This document shows positions 15,358 through 23,553 of a DNA stretch of 64,000 bases, piece by piece. This DNA comes from Polymorphospora lycopeni (GTDB lineage: Bacteria > Actinomycetota > Actinomycetes > Mycobacteriales > Micromonosporaceae). The notes below the pieces were generated by a model that was not told the origin of the DNA, searched no databases, and saw only the letters and a list, made by a program, of their open reading frames with translations. Location: the NCBI RefSeq assembly GCF_042237075.1, contig NZ_JBCGDC010000029.1, positions 1 to 64,000 of the forward strand, given 5' to 3'. Each line of letters begins with the position of its first letter. The stretch's first letter is position 1. Both the position numbers and the translations under genes were made by a program.

Positions 15358-15891
15358 TCAGGCGGCGGTGCGCTCGATCTCGACCCGCTCGATGACGACC
15401 TCGCTGCGGGGACGGTCGCCCGGACCGGTCGGGGTGTTGGCGATCGAATCGACGACCTTCTTCGACTCTTCGTCGGCGACCTCACCGAAGATGGTGTGCG
15501 CGTTGGTCAGGTGCGGCGTCGGGCTGACGGTGATGAAGAACTGCGAACCGTTGGTGACCGGCCGCGAGGTGTTCGCCATACCCAGGAGGTAGGGCCGGTT
15601 GAAGCTCAGCTCGGGGTGGAACTCGTCGGCGAACGTGTAGCCCGGGCCACCGCGGCCGGTGCCGGTCGGGTCACCCATCTGGATCATGAAGCCGCTGATC
15701 ACCCGGTGCGAGATCGTGCCGTCGTAGTACGGGCCGCTGCCCGGCTGGCCGGTGCGCGGGTCGATGTATTCCTGGGTGCCCTCGGCGAGCCCGACGAAGT
15801 TGCGGACCGTCTTCGGCGCGTGGTTGGGGAAGAGTTCCAACCGGATCGCGCCGTGGTTCGTGTGCAGAGTGGCGTAAATGGCCTCGGCCAC
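15358..15891 (-). CDS. ppiA: Peptidyl-prolyl cis-trans isomerase, cyclophilin type
   Basis: A 177-residue cytosolic cyclophilin. Visible family blocks are the N-terminal strand AIYATLHTNHGAIRLELF, YYDGTISHRVISGFMIQMGD (with the catalytic arginine), GYTFADEF, LLGMANTSRPVTNGSQFFIT and LTNAHTIFGEV. No signal sequence is present. The GTG start at 15891 is preceded by GAGGAG. It catalyses proline isomerisation during folding. The tandem arrangement with rhomboid is typical of origin-proximal regions in actinobacteria. Confidence 0.93.
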   Translation of the reverse strand: MAEAIYATLHTNHGAIRLELFPNHAPKTVRNFVGLAEGTQEYIDPRTGQPGSGPYYDGTISHRVISGFMIQMGDPTGTGRGGPGYTFADEFHPELSFNRPYLLGMANTSRPVTNGSQFFITVSPTPHLTNAHTIFGEVADEESKKVVDSIANTPTGPGDRPRSEVVIERVEIERTAA

Positions 15892-16011
15892 GGGTACTCC
15901 TCTGTCGTTGGTCAGTTCCTTGCGGATCCTCCCATGTGCCCGTTCCGGCAGTGCGGAGGCATCCGAAGGTGCAGGATGACATTGGAACAACACCCAGGGA
16001 GGTGGGGACTG

Positions 16012-16788
16012 GTGTTTGGAATCGGGCGGCGCAAGACCCATGGCCAGCTCGCCAAGTCTGAACTGAGCGAAGGCTTCGACCATCTGAGGCAGGCCGCGAC
16101 ACACGCGGCCGGCGGGGTCGGCGCGGCCGTCGGACCTCGGGTTCAGTCGGCACGCGCGTACATGCAGCCGACGGCGGGACGGATCCGCGACGGCGCGATG
16201 TCGGGCTGGGGGTCGACGATGGCCGCGCTCGCACCGCTGGCCGTCGCCGCGTCCGACGGAGCGCGGCAGGCCGGCACGGTGGCGCGCAAGGCCAAGAGCA
16301 ACAACCTCAAGAAGCTGCGGAAGTCCGGGTCGAAGCGGTCGAGCCGCAAGTGGCCGATGATCACCGGACTGGTGGTGGCGGGGGCCGCGGTGGGCACGGT
16401 CGGTGCGATCGCGATGCGCCGCCGGCAGCAACAGCAGTGGGAGGAGTACGACCCGAGCCGCCCCCTGGACACGCTGCCCGACGACCCCGCCTCGGCCATC
16501 GACACCGCGCCGGACAACCCGCTGCGCGATCCGGCGGCGGGACGTTCGACGACCGGCGAGCAGGTCGGATCGATGGGCGACCGGACCGCCGCGGCGATGG
16601 ACGAGGCGAAGAACCGGGCCGCCTCGGCCCTGAGCGAGGCCAAGGGCAAGGCGTCCTCGGCCGCCGACTCGGCCTCGTCGAAGGCGAAGTCGACGACGGA
16701 GTCCGCCAAGCAGAGCACCGGCAACGCCATGAAGCCCGACGGGGTGATGAGCAACGCCTCCGCGCCGTCGCGCAACAGCCGTAGCTGA
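16012..16788 (+). CDS. Single-span membrane protein with Ala/Lys/Ser-rich tail
   Basis: A 258-residue protein without a recognised enzymatic domain. The N-terminal half is basic and helical, one transmembrane segment lies near 118-138 (WPMITGLVVAGAAVGTVGAI), and the tail from about 195 is an Ala/Lys/Ser/Glu-rich region (DEAKNRAASALSEAKGKASS) like LEA or apolipoprotein-type amphipathic repeats. It resembles DUF5324-type actinobacterial proteins, from memory. The GTG at 16012 is favoured by AGGGAGG upstream. It is divergent from ppiA. The function is unknown, possibly envelope-associated. Confidence 0.65.
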   Translation: MFGIGRRKTHGQLAKSELSEGFDHLRQAATHAAGGVGAAVGPRVQSARAYMQPTAGRIRDGAMSGWGSTMAALAPLAVAASDGARQAGTVARKAKSNNLKKLRKSGSKRSSRKWPMITGLVVAGAAVGTVGAIAMRRRQQQQWEEYDPSRPLDTLPDDPASAIDTAPDNPLRDPAAGRSTTGEQVGSMGDRTAAAMDEAKNRAASALSEAKGKASSAADSASSKAKSTTESAKQSTGNAMKPDGVMSNASAPSRNSRS

Positions 16789-16798
16789 CCGGCCCGGC

Positions 16799-16832
16799 CC
16801 GGCCCCGGCGTGGCACCGCCCGCCGGGGCCGG
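16799..16832. terminator. GC-rich terminator hairpin
   Basis: A perfect 12-bp stem, arms CCGGCCCCGGCG (16799-16810) and CGCCGGGGCCGG (16821-16832), with a 10-nt loop. It lies 11 bp after the stop of the 16012-16788 gene and before the convergent corA gene. No T-tract follows. Confidence 0.7.
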
Positions 16833-16846
16833 TTCGTGTCCCGGCG

Positions 16847-16924
16847 CGTTTCGCCCGGTCGCGAAAGGGGGTCGTTCGCCCGGTCGCGGGAGGGGGTCGT
16901 TTCGCCCGGTCGCCGGACGGGGTC
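16847..16924. repeat. Three tandem ~26-bp repeats
   Basis: Three imperfect head-to-tail copies of a unit reading GTTTCGCCCGGTCGCGAAAG plus GGGGTC, at about 16847-16873, 16874-16898 and 16899-16924. The last copy runs into the corA stop codon. They lie between convergent genes. Function is unknown; slipped-strand variation in copy number is likely. Confidence 0.7.
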
Positions 16925-18020
16925 AGAGCCAGCCGTTACGGCGGAACCAGCGGTAGAGCCCGACCGAGCTGAGCACCATCACGGTGAGCACGATCGGATA
17001 GCCGTATCGCCAGCCGAGTTCCGGCATGAACGTGAAGTTCATGCCGTAGATGCCGGCGATCGCGGTCCACACCGCGGCGATACCGGCCCACGCGGCGATC
17101 TTGCGCATGTCGTTGTTCTGGTCGACGGTGACCTGCGCCAGCCGGGCCTGCAGGATCGAGTTGAGCAGGTCGTCGTACGAGTTGACCTGCTCGACGGTGC
17201 GGGTCAGATGGTCCTGCACGTCCCGGAAGTAGCGCCGGATCTCCTTCGGCACCTCGCGGTTGATCTGCGCGGTCAGCGTCATCAGCGGCCGCTGGAGCGG
17301 AGCCACCGCCCGCTTGAACTCGACCAGTTCACGCTTCATCTGGTAGATCCGCTGGATCCGGCCGTGGCCGTGGCGGGCGAAGACCTCCGACTCCAGCGCG
17401 TCGAGGTCGATCTCGACCTGGTCGGCGACCGCGATGTAGAGGTCGACGACCCGGTCGGCGACCGCGTACGCCACCGCCCACGGACCGTGTGCCAGCAGGT
17501 CCCGCTTGGCTTCCAGGTCGGCCCGGACCGGGGAGAGCCGGCAGGCGTCGCCGTGCCGCACGCTGATCACGAAGGACGGGCCGATGAACAGCATCACCTG
17601 GCCGGTCTCCACGACCTCGGAGTTCTCGGTCAGCTCGCCGTGTTCGACGTAGCGGGCGGTGCGCAGCACCAGGAAGTTGATCTCACCGAAGCGCTCCAGC
17701 TTCGGGCGTTGTTCGGCCTTGACCGCGTCTTCGACCGCCAGTTCGTGCAGCCCGAACGTCTGGGCGATCTGCGTCATCTCCGGCAGTTCGGGCTCGTGCA
17801 GGCCGACCCAGACGAAGGCGCGGTCGGCCTCGCGGGCGGCGGCCAGCGCGTCGGCGTAGTGCCATTGGCCCGGTTGCCGCGTCCCGTCGACGTAGAGGGC
17901 GCAGTCGACGATGGCGCTACGGCCGGACGACGGCGCGGAACGGGTCGGCGGCCTTGGGGGTTCGGGGGTGAGGATGCGGGTCACCGCTCGTACGGGGCCC
18001 CGCCAGGCACGTCGGTTCAT
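16923..18020 (-). CDS. corA: Magnesium/cobalt transporter CorA
   Basis: A 365-residue CorA-family channel. A long cytosolic alpha/beta and helical domain is followed by two C-terminal membrane helices, the first ending in the signature YGMN (GMN at 326-328) that lines the Mg2+ entry, then FTFMPELGW in the periplasmic loop. The C-terminus is basic, as in the family. The ATG at 18020 is chosen because GGAGGGAGG lies five bases upstream; a longer in-frame start at 18059 lacks this. It mediates divalent cation uptake. Confidence 0.92.
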   Translation of the reverse strand: MNRRAWRGPVRAVTRILTPEPPRPPTRSAPSSGRSAIVDCALYVDGTRQPGQWHYADALAAAREADRAFVWVGLHEPELPEMTQIAQTFGLHELAVEDAVKAEQRPKLERFGEINFLVLRTARYVEHGELTENSEVVETGQVMLFIGPSFVISVRHGDACRLSPVRADLEAKRDLLAHGPWAVAYAVADRVVDLYIAVADQVEIDLDALESEVFARHGHGRIQRIYQMKRELVEFKRAVAPLQRPLMTLTAQINREVPKEIRRYFRDVQDHLTRTVEQVNSYDDLLNSILQARLAQVTVDQNNDMRKIAAWAGIAAVWTAIAGIYGMNFTFMPELGWRYGYPIVLTVMVLSSVGLYRWFRRNGWL

Positions 18021-18314
18021 GTCGACCTCCCTCCGCCGGCACGGGTGTGCGGGTTGCACGGTACGCCGCTCGGGCGGGGTCCGGCGGAAGGATCACGAGG
18101 GTGTGCCGGCGTGCCGACGGGGTGGCGCCGGGCGGACCGACCGCTTACAGGGGGGTGGGGTGCGAGCGGCCCGCCCGGCGCCGAGGGGCGGGGGTGGTGT
18201 CCAGGGGGTCATCCGTACGGGGATCGACCGCTCGCAGCATTGTGGGCCGTTGGCCGGCCCGGCGGGAACCCCGGACCGGCCACGACGGCTCATTGTCAAA
18301 AATCCGACACAAAT
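18021..18314. other. Intergenic region, no gene seen
   Basis: About 290 bp between corA and the aminotransferase, both on the minus strand. A TTGACA is present on the minus strand at 18299-18294 but no convincing -10 lies 17 bp away. The stretch has G-runs and no ORF with plausible codon usage. It must contain the corA promoter. Confidence 0.5.
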
Positions 18315-19409
18315 TTAGCGGCGGACAGCCTCGACGGCAGCCGCCAGACGACGTACACCCTCGTCGATACGATCGGCGGTCACCGCCGAATACGCCAGCC
18401 GCAACGCGTGCTCTCCGCCCTCGGCGACGAAGTCGCTGCCCTTGACGACCGCCACACCGCGCTCCTGCGCCGCGACGAACACGTCCGCCGCGAACACGTC
18501 GTCGGGCAGCTCGATCCAGAGGAAGTAACCGCCGTCCGGCTCGGTGAACCGCACTCCCGGGATGTGCTCACGCAACGCGGCGGCCAGCAGGCCGGCCCGC
18601 TCACCGAGCGCGTCGCACACGGTGCGGATCGACCGGTCGATGTCGCCGGAGACGCAGAACTGGTGGACGATGCCCTGCGCGACCATGCCGGGCGAGATGT
18701 AGAGGTTGGTGGCCCGCTTCGCGATGTCGGCGATCAGCGCCGCCGGCCCGACCAGGTAGCCGACCCGTACGCCCGGGCAGACCGTCTTGGTGAAGCTGGA
18801 CGCGTGCACGACCACGCCCTGCTCGTCGAGGGAGAGCATCGACGGCAACGCCTCGCCCCGGAACCGGATGTCGGCGTACGGGTCGTCCTCGAAGATCGTG
18901 AAGCCGTACTCGACGGCGAGGGCGAGCAGGGCGCGGCGCTTCTCCAGCGACAGCGTCACCCCGGCCGGGTTCTGGTAGTTCGGGATGATGTGCGCCAGCT
19001 TCGGGCGCACTCCGGACTCCAGCAGCTTGCGCAGCTCGTCGGTGTCGACGCCGTCCGGCGTGATCGTGACGGCGTGCACCTCGGCACCCTGCTGCCGCAG
19101 GTTGAGCAGGGTCCGGTCGTACGTCGGCCGCTCCACCACGACCGCGTCGCCCTCACGCACCACGTGGTCGAAGAGGAACGCATCGGCCTGCAGCGACCCG
19201 TTGGTGATGAGCACCTGCTCCGGGGTCACGCCGTGCTTGTCGGCGATCCACTTGCGCAGCGGCAGGTAGCCGACCGACGTGCCGTACGCGGTAAGGCCGG
19301 CCGGGTCGGCCTCGAAGGCGCGCACAGCCGCGGCCTTGAGCCCTTCGATGTCGACGATGTCCAGCGAGGGCGCCCCACGGGCGAAGGAGATCAACTGCTC
19401 GGCGGTCAT
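18315..19409 (-). CDS. PLP-dependent aminotransferase, class I fold type I
   Basis: A 364-residue aminotransferase resembling the LysN/2-aminoadipate and MocR-derived aminotransferase group. It has SVGYLPLRKWIA near the N-terminus, NPAGVTLS after IIPNYQ, and SSFTKTVCPGVRVGY with the PLP lysine at 208. No N-terminal DNA-binding domain is present. The start MTAEQLISFARGAPSLD at 19409 is chosen because upstream codons run into the divergent Nudix gene. Substrate specificity cannot be assigned. Confidence 0.9.
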   Translation of the reverse strand: MTAEQLISFARGAPSLDIVDIEGLKAAAVRAFEADPAGLTAYGTSVGYLPLRKWIADKHGVTPEQVLITNGSLQADAFLFDHVVREGDAVVVERPTYDRTLLNLRQQGAEVHAVTITPDGVDTDELRKLLESGVRPKLAHIIPNYQNPAGVTLSLEKRRALLALAVEYGFTIFEDDPYADIRFRGEALPSMLSLDEQGVVVHASSFTKTVCPGVRVGYLVGPAALIADIAKRATNLYISPGMVAQGIVHQFCVSGDIDRSIRTVCDALGERAGLLAAALREHIPGVRFTEPDGGYFLWIELPDDVFAADVFVAAQERGVAVVKGSDFVAEGGEHALRLAYSAVTADRIDEGVRRLAAAVEAVRR

Positions 19410-19535
19410 GGTTCTCCAGCCTACGGCCGCCGTCGCGCCCTTTTCCGGCGACCGGGCGAAGTCCGCATCCTGAGCAGTCCGGCGTGGGTCGCCTCGTCCT
19501 GTTCGAGGGTTCCCCCTGATCGCTACTGTCAGGGC

Positions 19536-19985
19536 GTGTCCACCGAGCCCCTCTCGTGCGCCGGAGCGTTGATCGTCGACGACGACGGCCGGATCTTCGT
19601 CCAGCGCCGGTCCGCCGCCCGCAAACTCTTCCCCAACTGCTGGGACGTGGTCGGCGGCCACGTCGAGCCCGGCGAGAGCATCGAGGACGCGCTGCAGCGC
19701 GAGGTGACCGAGGAGACCGGGTGGACCGTGTCACACGTGCTCGGTCTGGTCGGTGAATACACGTACGTCGGCGACGACGGCATCGCCCGGGTCGAGAGCG
19801 ACTTCCTGGTCCGGGTCGACGGCGACCTGACCCGACCCCGGCTGGAGGCCGGCAAGCACACCGAGTTCCGCTGGCTCGCCGAGCACGAGACCGTCCTGCT
19901 CGACGAGCACCGGCACGTCAACGACGGGCTGATCCGGCGCATCGTCGAGGACGGGTTCGCGGCGCTGCACGTCATCGGCCTGTGA
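19536..19985 (+). CDS. Nudix hydrolase
   Basis: A 149-residue Nudix protein. The Nudix box begins GGHVEPGESIEDALQREV and continues TEETGW, matching GX5EX7REUXEEXGU, with the glutamates that coordinate the divalent metal. It hydrolyses a nucleoside diphosphate linked to another moiety; the substrate is undefined. The GTG at 19536 is the only start that keeps the usual short N-terminal strand. The next gene starts within its last codon (GTGA overlap), so the two are co-translated. The length is ordinary for the family. Confidence 0.88.
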   Translation: MSTEPLSCAGALIVDDDGRIFVQRRSAARKLFPNCWDVVGGHVEPGESIEDALQREVTEETGWTVSHVLGLVGEYTYVGDDGIARVESDFLVRVDGDLTRPRLEAGKHTEFRWLAEHETVLLDEHRHVNDGLIRRIVEDGFAALHVIGL

Positions 19986-20734
19986 TCGACCCTGTCCCGC
20001 TCGACCCGCCGGGCTTCGCCGCCCTGGTCGCGCCGGCCGTCGACCGGCTCGTCGTCGGCACCGCCGCGACCGGCTGGGAGCGCGGCGGCGCGGCCCTGAG
20101 CCAGCGGTACGGCGGGCCGGCGGCGACCGGCTTCCTGATGGAGTTCCGCACCCGGCTCGCGGCGCCGGGCGGCACCGTCAGCGCCCCCGGCTTCGCCGCC
20201 GTCACCCGCCACCGCGACCCGGTGCGTTGCCAACGTGGCCTCGACAAGCAGGTCGCGTACGCGATGATCCACCGCACCACGGAGGGCGGGTTGCAGGCCA
20301 CCGAACGCGGCCGGACCTACCTCGCCGAGGTCTACGAACTGCACGCCCGGATCACCGGCGAACTGTGGGAGCAGCGGCACGGCGGGCGGGTCGCCCGGCT
20401 GGTCGACGTACTCGGGGTGCTGGTCACCGAGGCGGCGCGCGACGGTGGCGACGCCTTCGGCGCGCTGGCCCCGCCGTACGAGCCGGACGGCTGCCCGCCC
20501 GGGGTGCTGCTGCTCAACCGGCTGAGCGTGCTGCGCCAGCACCGGGCCGACGCCCACGCCGCCGCCTGGACCGCCGCCGGCCACACCCGGCTCACCATCG
20601 CCGACCTGCCACCCGGCCCGGAACGCCTGGCCATCGAGCAGGAGACCGATCGCCGCTCCGCCGCCCCCTACGCCGCGCTGGCGCCGGAAGCCCGCCTCCG
20701 CCTCCTGGCCGATCTGGCCGCCCTCCCCACCTGA
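19982..20734 (+). CDS. Hypothetical helical protein, SCO6745/SalK-like
   Basis: A 250-residue all-helical protein with no signal peptide. The arrangement of RYGGPAATGFLMEFRTRLAAPG, a HRTTEGGLQATERGRTYL stretch resembling a winged-helix wing, and a C-terminal region with TRLTIADLPPGPERLAIE recalls actinobacterial proteins annotated as SCO6745 or SalK-like. That assignment is from memory. Its start overlaps the Nudix stop by 4 bp, implying a two-gene operon. The biochemical role is unknown. Confidence 0.6.
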   Translation: MIDPVPLDPPGFAALVAPAVDRLVVGTAATGWERGGAALSQRYGGPAATGFLMEFRTRLAAPGGTVSAPGFAAVTRHRDPVRCQRGLDKQVAYAMIHRTTEGGLQATERGRTYLAEVYELHARITGELWEQRHGGRVARLVDVLGVLVTEAARDGGDAFGALAPPYEPDGCPPGVLLLNRLSVLRQHRADAHAAAWTAAGHTRLTIADLPPGPERLAIEQETDRRSAAPYAALAPEARLRLLADLAALPT

Positions 20735-20767
20735 CCCGTTTTTCCTTGATCGCCCCTATCCGCCGGC

Positions 20768-20857
20768 CCCTCCAAGATCCCCGTGATCAGGGAATAAGCC
20801 GCGCGTGTCGTCGGCGCGGCGCGGCTCCAGGTCCCTGATCACCCGGATCTTGGAGGG
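20768..20857. repeat. Intergenic palindromic element B
   Basis: A 90-bp element with long near-perfect terminal inverted repeats: left CCCTCCAAGATCCCCGTGAT and on to 20792, right 20833-20857 ending GATCTTGGAGGG. The central loop carries CACGCGCGGC on the minus strand. It shares termini and core with the elements at 23464 and 59212, the core being in opposite orientation. It lies between the hypothetical gene and the cytidylyltransferase operon and could act as a terminator. Confidence 0.8.
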
Positions 20858-20943
20858 CCGCCCGACCGCCACGACCGGTGGACCGGTTGGTGTGGCGGAT
20901 ATCCTCCGTCCGTCAGGTGTTCACCTTCAGAGAGGATCTCGTG

Positions 20944-21675
20944 ATGATCGGTCTGGTGCTCGCCGCCGGTGCGGGCCGCCGGCTGCGCCCTTACACCGAC
21001 ACCCTGCCCAAGGCCCTGGTGCCGGTCGATGGCGACACCACGATCCTCGACATCGCGCTGCGCAACCTCGCCGAGGTCGGCCTCACCGACGTCACGGTCG
21101 TCGTCGGCTACGCCGCCGGCGCGGTCGAGGACCGCAAGGCCGGCTTCGAGCGGCGCTACGGCGTCAAGCTGACCCTCGTGCACAACGACCGGGCCGAGGA
21201 GTGGAACAACGCATACTCGCTCTGGCTCGCCCGCGACCGGTTCGCGCAGGGCGCGCTGCTGGTCAACGGCGACACCGTCCACCCGGTCGGGATCGAGAAG
21301 ACCCTGCTCGCCGAACGCGGACCGGGCATCCTGCTCGCCATCGACAACGTCAAGCGGCTCGCCGACGAGGAAATGAAGACGACCTTCGACGCGTCCGGCC
21401 AGCTCACCCGAATCACCAAGCTGATGGACCCGGCCGCCGCGTTCGGGGAGTACATCGGGGCGACGGTGATCGAGCCGCACGCCGCCGCCGGCCTGGCCGA
21501 GGCGCTGGAGGCGACCTGGCGGCGCGACCCCAACCTCTACTACGAGGACGGCTACCAGGAATACGCCGACCGTGGCGGCGAGGTACGCGCGGCCACCATC
21601 GGCGAGGTCGACTGGGTGGAGGTCGACAACCACGACGACCTGGCCCGGGCGCGGGAGATCGCGTGCCGTTACTAG
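20944..21675 (+). CDS. Nucleotidyltransferase, LicC/IPCT-like cytidylyltransferase
   Basis: A 243-residue sugar-phosphate-type nucleotidyltransferase. The N-terminus MIGLVLAAGAGRRLRPYT and PKALVPV form the NTP-binding loop; NDRAEEWNNAYSLWLARD followed by LLVNGDTV supplies the metal aspartate. The NNAYSLW segment resembles LicC/PntC/IPCT enzymes that use CTP and a phospho-alcohol. Start ATG 20944 follows GAGAGGA; GTG 20941 is also possible. The stop overlaps the start of the glycerol-1-phosphate dehydrogenase gene, and a CDP-alcohol phosphotransferase is third, so CTP plus a polyol phosphate giving a CDP-alcohol is the likely reaction. Confidence 0.82.
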   Translation: MIGLVLAAGAGRRLRPYTDTLPKALVPVDGDTTILDIALRNLAEVGLTDVTVVVGYAAGAVEDRKAGFERRYGVKLTLVHNDRAEEWNNAYSLWLARDRFAQGALLVNGDTVHPVGIEKTLLAERGPGILLAIDNVKRLADEEMKTTFDASGQLTRITKLMDPAAAFGEYIGATVIEPHAAAGLAEALEATWRRDPNLYYEDGYQEYADRGGEVRAATIGEVDWVEVDNHDDLARAREIACRY

Positions 21676-22730
21676 CCCGGACCGTCAGCACGCCGCTGGC
21701 CATCGAGGTACGCCGCGGCGCCGTCGCCGAACTCGGCGCCCTGCTCGCCGACCGGCGGATCTCGGCCGGCGGCGATGTCGCCCTGGTCGTCGGCCCCGGA
21801 CAGGGCGAGCGGATCGCCGACCTGTGCCTGCCCGGGCTGCACCGGGCCGACCTGTTCACCGTCGCCGGCGGCACCCTCGACGCCGCCAACCAGCTCGGCG
21901 ACCGGTTACGCGAGCGGTCGTACGACGCCGTCGTCGGCATCGGCGGCGGCAAGACCATCGACACCGCCAAATACGCCGCCAGCCGGCTCGCGATCCCGAT
22001 GGTGTCGGTGGCGACCAGCCTCGCCAACGACGGGATCGCCTCCCCGGTCGCCTCCCTCGACCACGGCACCGGCAAGGGCTCCTACGGCACCCACGTGCCG
22101 ATCGCCATCGTGGTCGACCTCGACTTCGTCGAGAACGGGCCGGACCGGCAGACCCAGGCCGGGATCGGCGACGCCGTCAGCAACATCAACGCGGTCGCGG
22201 ACTGGGAACTCGCGCACCGGGTCCGGGCCGAGCCGATCGACGGACTCGCCGTGACGCTGGCGCGTACCGGCGCCGAGGCGCTGGTCAACCACCCCGGCAA
22301 GATCACCGACGACGGCTTCCTGACCACGCTCGCGGAAGCACTCATCCTCGGCGGGATCTCGATGGCGGTCTGCGGCTCCAGCCGCCCCGCCAGCGGCGGC
22401 TGCCACGAGATCTCCCACGCCATCGACCACCTCCACCCCGGCACCGGCTCGCACGGCGAGCAGGTCGGGCTCGGCGCGCTCTTCTGCACCTTCCTGCGCG
22501 ACGAGCCGGAACGGTTCGGGCAACTCGCGCTCTGCCTGCGCCGGCACGGCCTGCCCGTACACCCGGCCGACCTGGGACTCACCGACGAGCAGTTCGTCGA
22601 TGTCGTCGCCCACGCGCCGGCCACCCGGCCGGACCGCTACACCGTCCTCGAACACCTCGCGATGGGGCCCGACGAGATCCGTAGGCGGCTGGCAGACTAC
22701 GCCGATGCACTCCGCGACCATGCCGGTTGA
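21663..22730 (+). CDS. sn-Glycerol-1-phosphate dehydrogenase-like (AraM/EgsA family)
   Basis: A 355-residue member of the iron-alcohol-dehydrogenase fold. It has the NAD(P)-binding GGGK (94-97), SLANDGIASPVAS (119-131), and metal ligands Asp170 in GIGDAVSN plus histidines in GGCHEISHAIDH (248-256) and SHGEQVG (264). This pattern is that of glycerol-1-phosphate dehydrogenases, which reduce DHAP to sn-glycerol-1-phosphate, the archaeal-type enantiomer. GTG 21663 overlaps the cytidylyltransferase stop by 13 bp and the next start lies within its own 3' end, so the three genes form one coupled operon. Confidence 0.85.
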   Translation: MPLLARTVSTPLAIEVRRGAVAELGALLADRRISAGGDVALVVGPGQGERIADLCLPGLHRADLFTVAGGTLDAANQLGDRLRERSYDAVVGIGGGKTIDTAKYAASRLAIPMVSVATSLANDGIASPVASLDHGTGKGSYGTHVPIAIVVDLDFVENGPDRQTQAGIGDAVSNINAVADWELAHRVRAEPIDGLAVTLARTGAEALVNHPGKITDDGFLTTLAEALILGGISMAVCGSSRPASGGCHEISHAIDHLHPGTGSHGEQVGLGALFCTFLRDEPERFGQLALCLRRHGLPVHPADLGLTDEQFVDVVAHAPATRPDRYTVLEHLAMGPDEIRRRLADYADALRDHAG

Positions 22731-23430
22731 TCTTCCCCGGCCGACGTTCAACGACTTCTACCGCGTCAACCGTGGTGGTGGGCTGTTCAGCGAGGCACTG
22801 AGCCAGCGGCTGGGCGCCGCCTTCGCCCTGACCGGCCAGCGCTTCGGGCTCAGCCCCACCGCGCTGACGCTGACCAACCTGGTCATCGGCCTGTCGGCCT
22901 CGGTCGCGGTGATCGCGCTCGCCGGGCCGGTCGCGGACGGGTCCCTGCCGGCCTGGGTGGTCGGGCTGGTCGCGCTGGTCGGCTGGCAGATCGCATACGC
23001 CCTGGACTGCGCGGACGGTCAGTTGGCCCGGGTCACCGGCAAGGGCAGCGCGGCCGGCGCCCGGATCGACATCCTCTGTGACGTGGCCGCCCAGATCGCC
23101 CTGGTCACCGCACTGTCCGCGACCACGGTCGCACAACGGCCCGATACTCCGGTCTGGCTGGTCGCGGTGTTCGCCGGCACCTGGATGGTCAACCTGGTGA
23201 CGTCGGTGCTCCAGTCCGGAGACAACGCGGCCAGCATGGTCACCTCGACGTCGCTTCCGGTGCGCCTGGTGAAGCTGATCCGCGACTACGGCGCGGTGAT
23301 CTTCGTGGCCGCGCTGGTCCTGCTGTTCGCCCCGGCGCTGACGGTGTGGCTGATCGCCGCCTTCAGCCTGGTCAACGGTGGCTTCCTGCTGGCGAGCATC
23401 GCCTTCTCCGCCCGCGCCGCCGTCCGCTAG
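22705..23430 (+). CDS. CDP-alcohol phosphatidyltransferase family protein
   Basis: A 241-residue integral membrane enzyme with five or six hydrophobic segments. The family motif is perfect: Asp101, Asp104, Gly105, Ala108, Arg109, then Gly118, Asp122 and Asp126 (DCADGQLAR followed eight residues later by GARIDILCD). Such enzymes move a phospho-alcohol between CMP and an acceptor hydroxyl. With a cytidylyltransferase and a glycerol-1-phosphate dehydrogenase upstream, the donor may be CDP-glycerol built from sn-glycerol-1-phosphate (inference). ATG at 22705 or 22720. The acceptor is unknown. Confidence 0.85.
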   Translation: MHSATMPVDLPRPTFNDFYRVNRGGGLFSEALSQRLGAAFALTGQRFGLSPTALTLTNLVIGLSASVAVIALAGPVADGSLPAWVVGLVALVGWQIAYALDCADGQLARVTGKGSAAGARIDILCDVAAQIALVTALSATTVAQRPDTPVWLVAVFAGTWMVNLVTSVLQSGDNAASMVTSTSLPVRLVKLIRDYGAVIFVAALVLLFAPALTVWLIAAFSLVNGGFLLASIAFSARAAVR

Positions 23431-23463
23431 ACCGCGTCCCTACCGCCCCGCTCGCTGTTGGGG

Positions 23464-23553
23464 CGCCCCGAGATCCGCGTGATCAGGGAGTTCGTGCCGC
23501 CACCCGCCGACGGCACGCGCAAATCAACCCCTGATCACGCGGATCTCGGGGCG
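23464..23553. repeat. Intergenic palindromic element C
   Basis: A 90-bp element with nearly perfect inverted ends CGCCCCGAGATCCGCGTGAT at 23464 and ATCACGCGGATCTCGGGGCG at 23534-23553, with a core containing GCCGACGGCACGCGC. It separates the convergent CDP-alcohol transferase and GT4 genes. Its right arm encodes the last residues and stop codon of the GT4 gene, so the element is partly coding. It probably forms a strong bidirectional hairpin terminator. Confidence 0.85.

Noticed and set aside
16836..19535. Long N-terminal extension of the Nudix frame
   Set aside because: It overlaps corA and the aminotransferase in antisense; the Nudix domain begins just after GTG 19536.
20944..23430. Phosphonate biosynthesis cluster
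   Set aside because: The nucleotidyltransferase and iron-ADH-like enzyme resemble tailoring enzymes of phosphonate pathways, but there is no PEP mutase or decarboxylase gene nearby.
20768..23553. CRISPR array
   Set aside because: The palindromic repeats are far apart, have no regular spacers and no cas genes.
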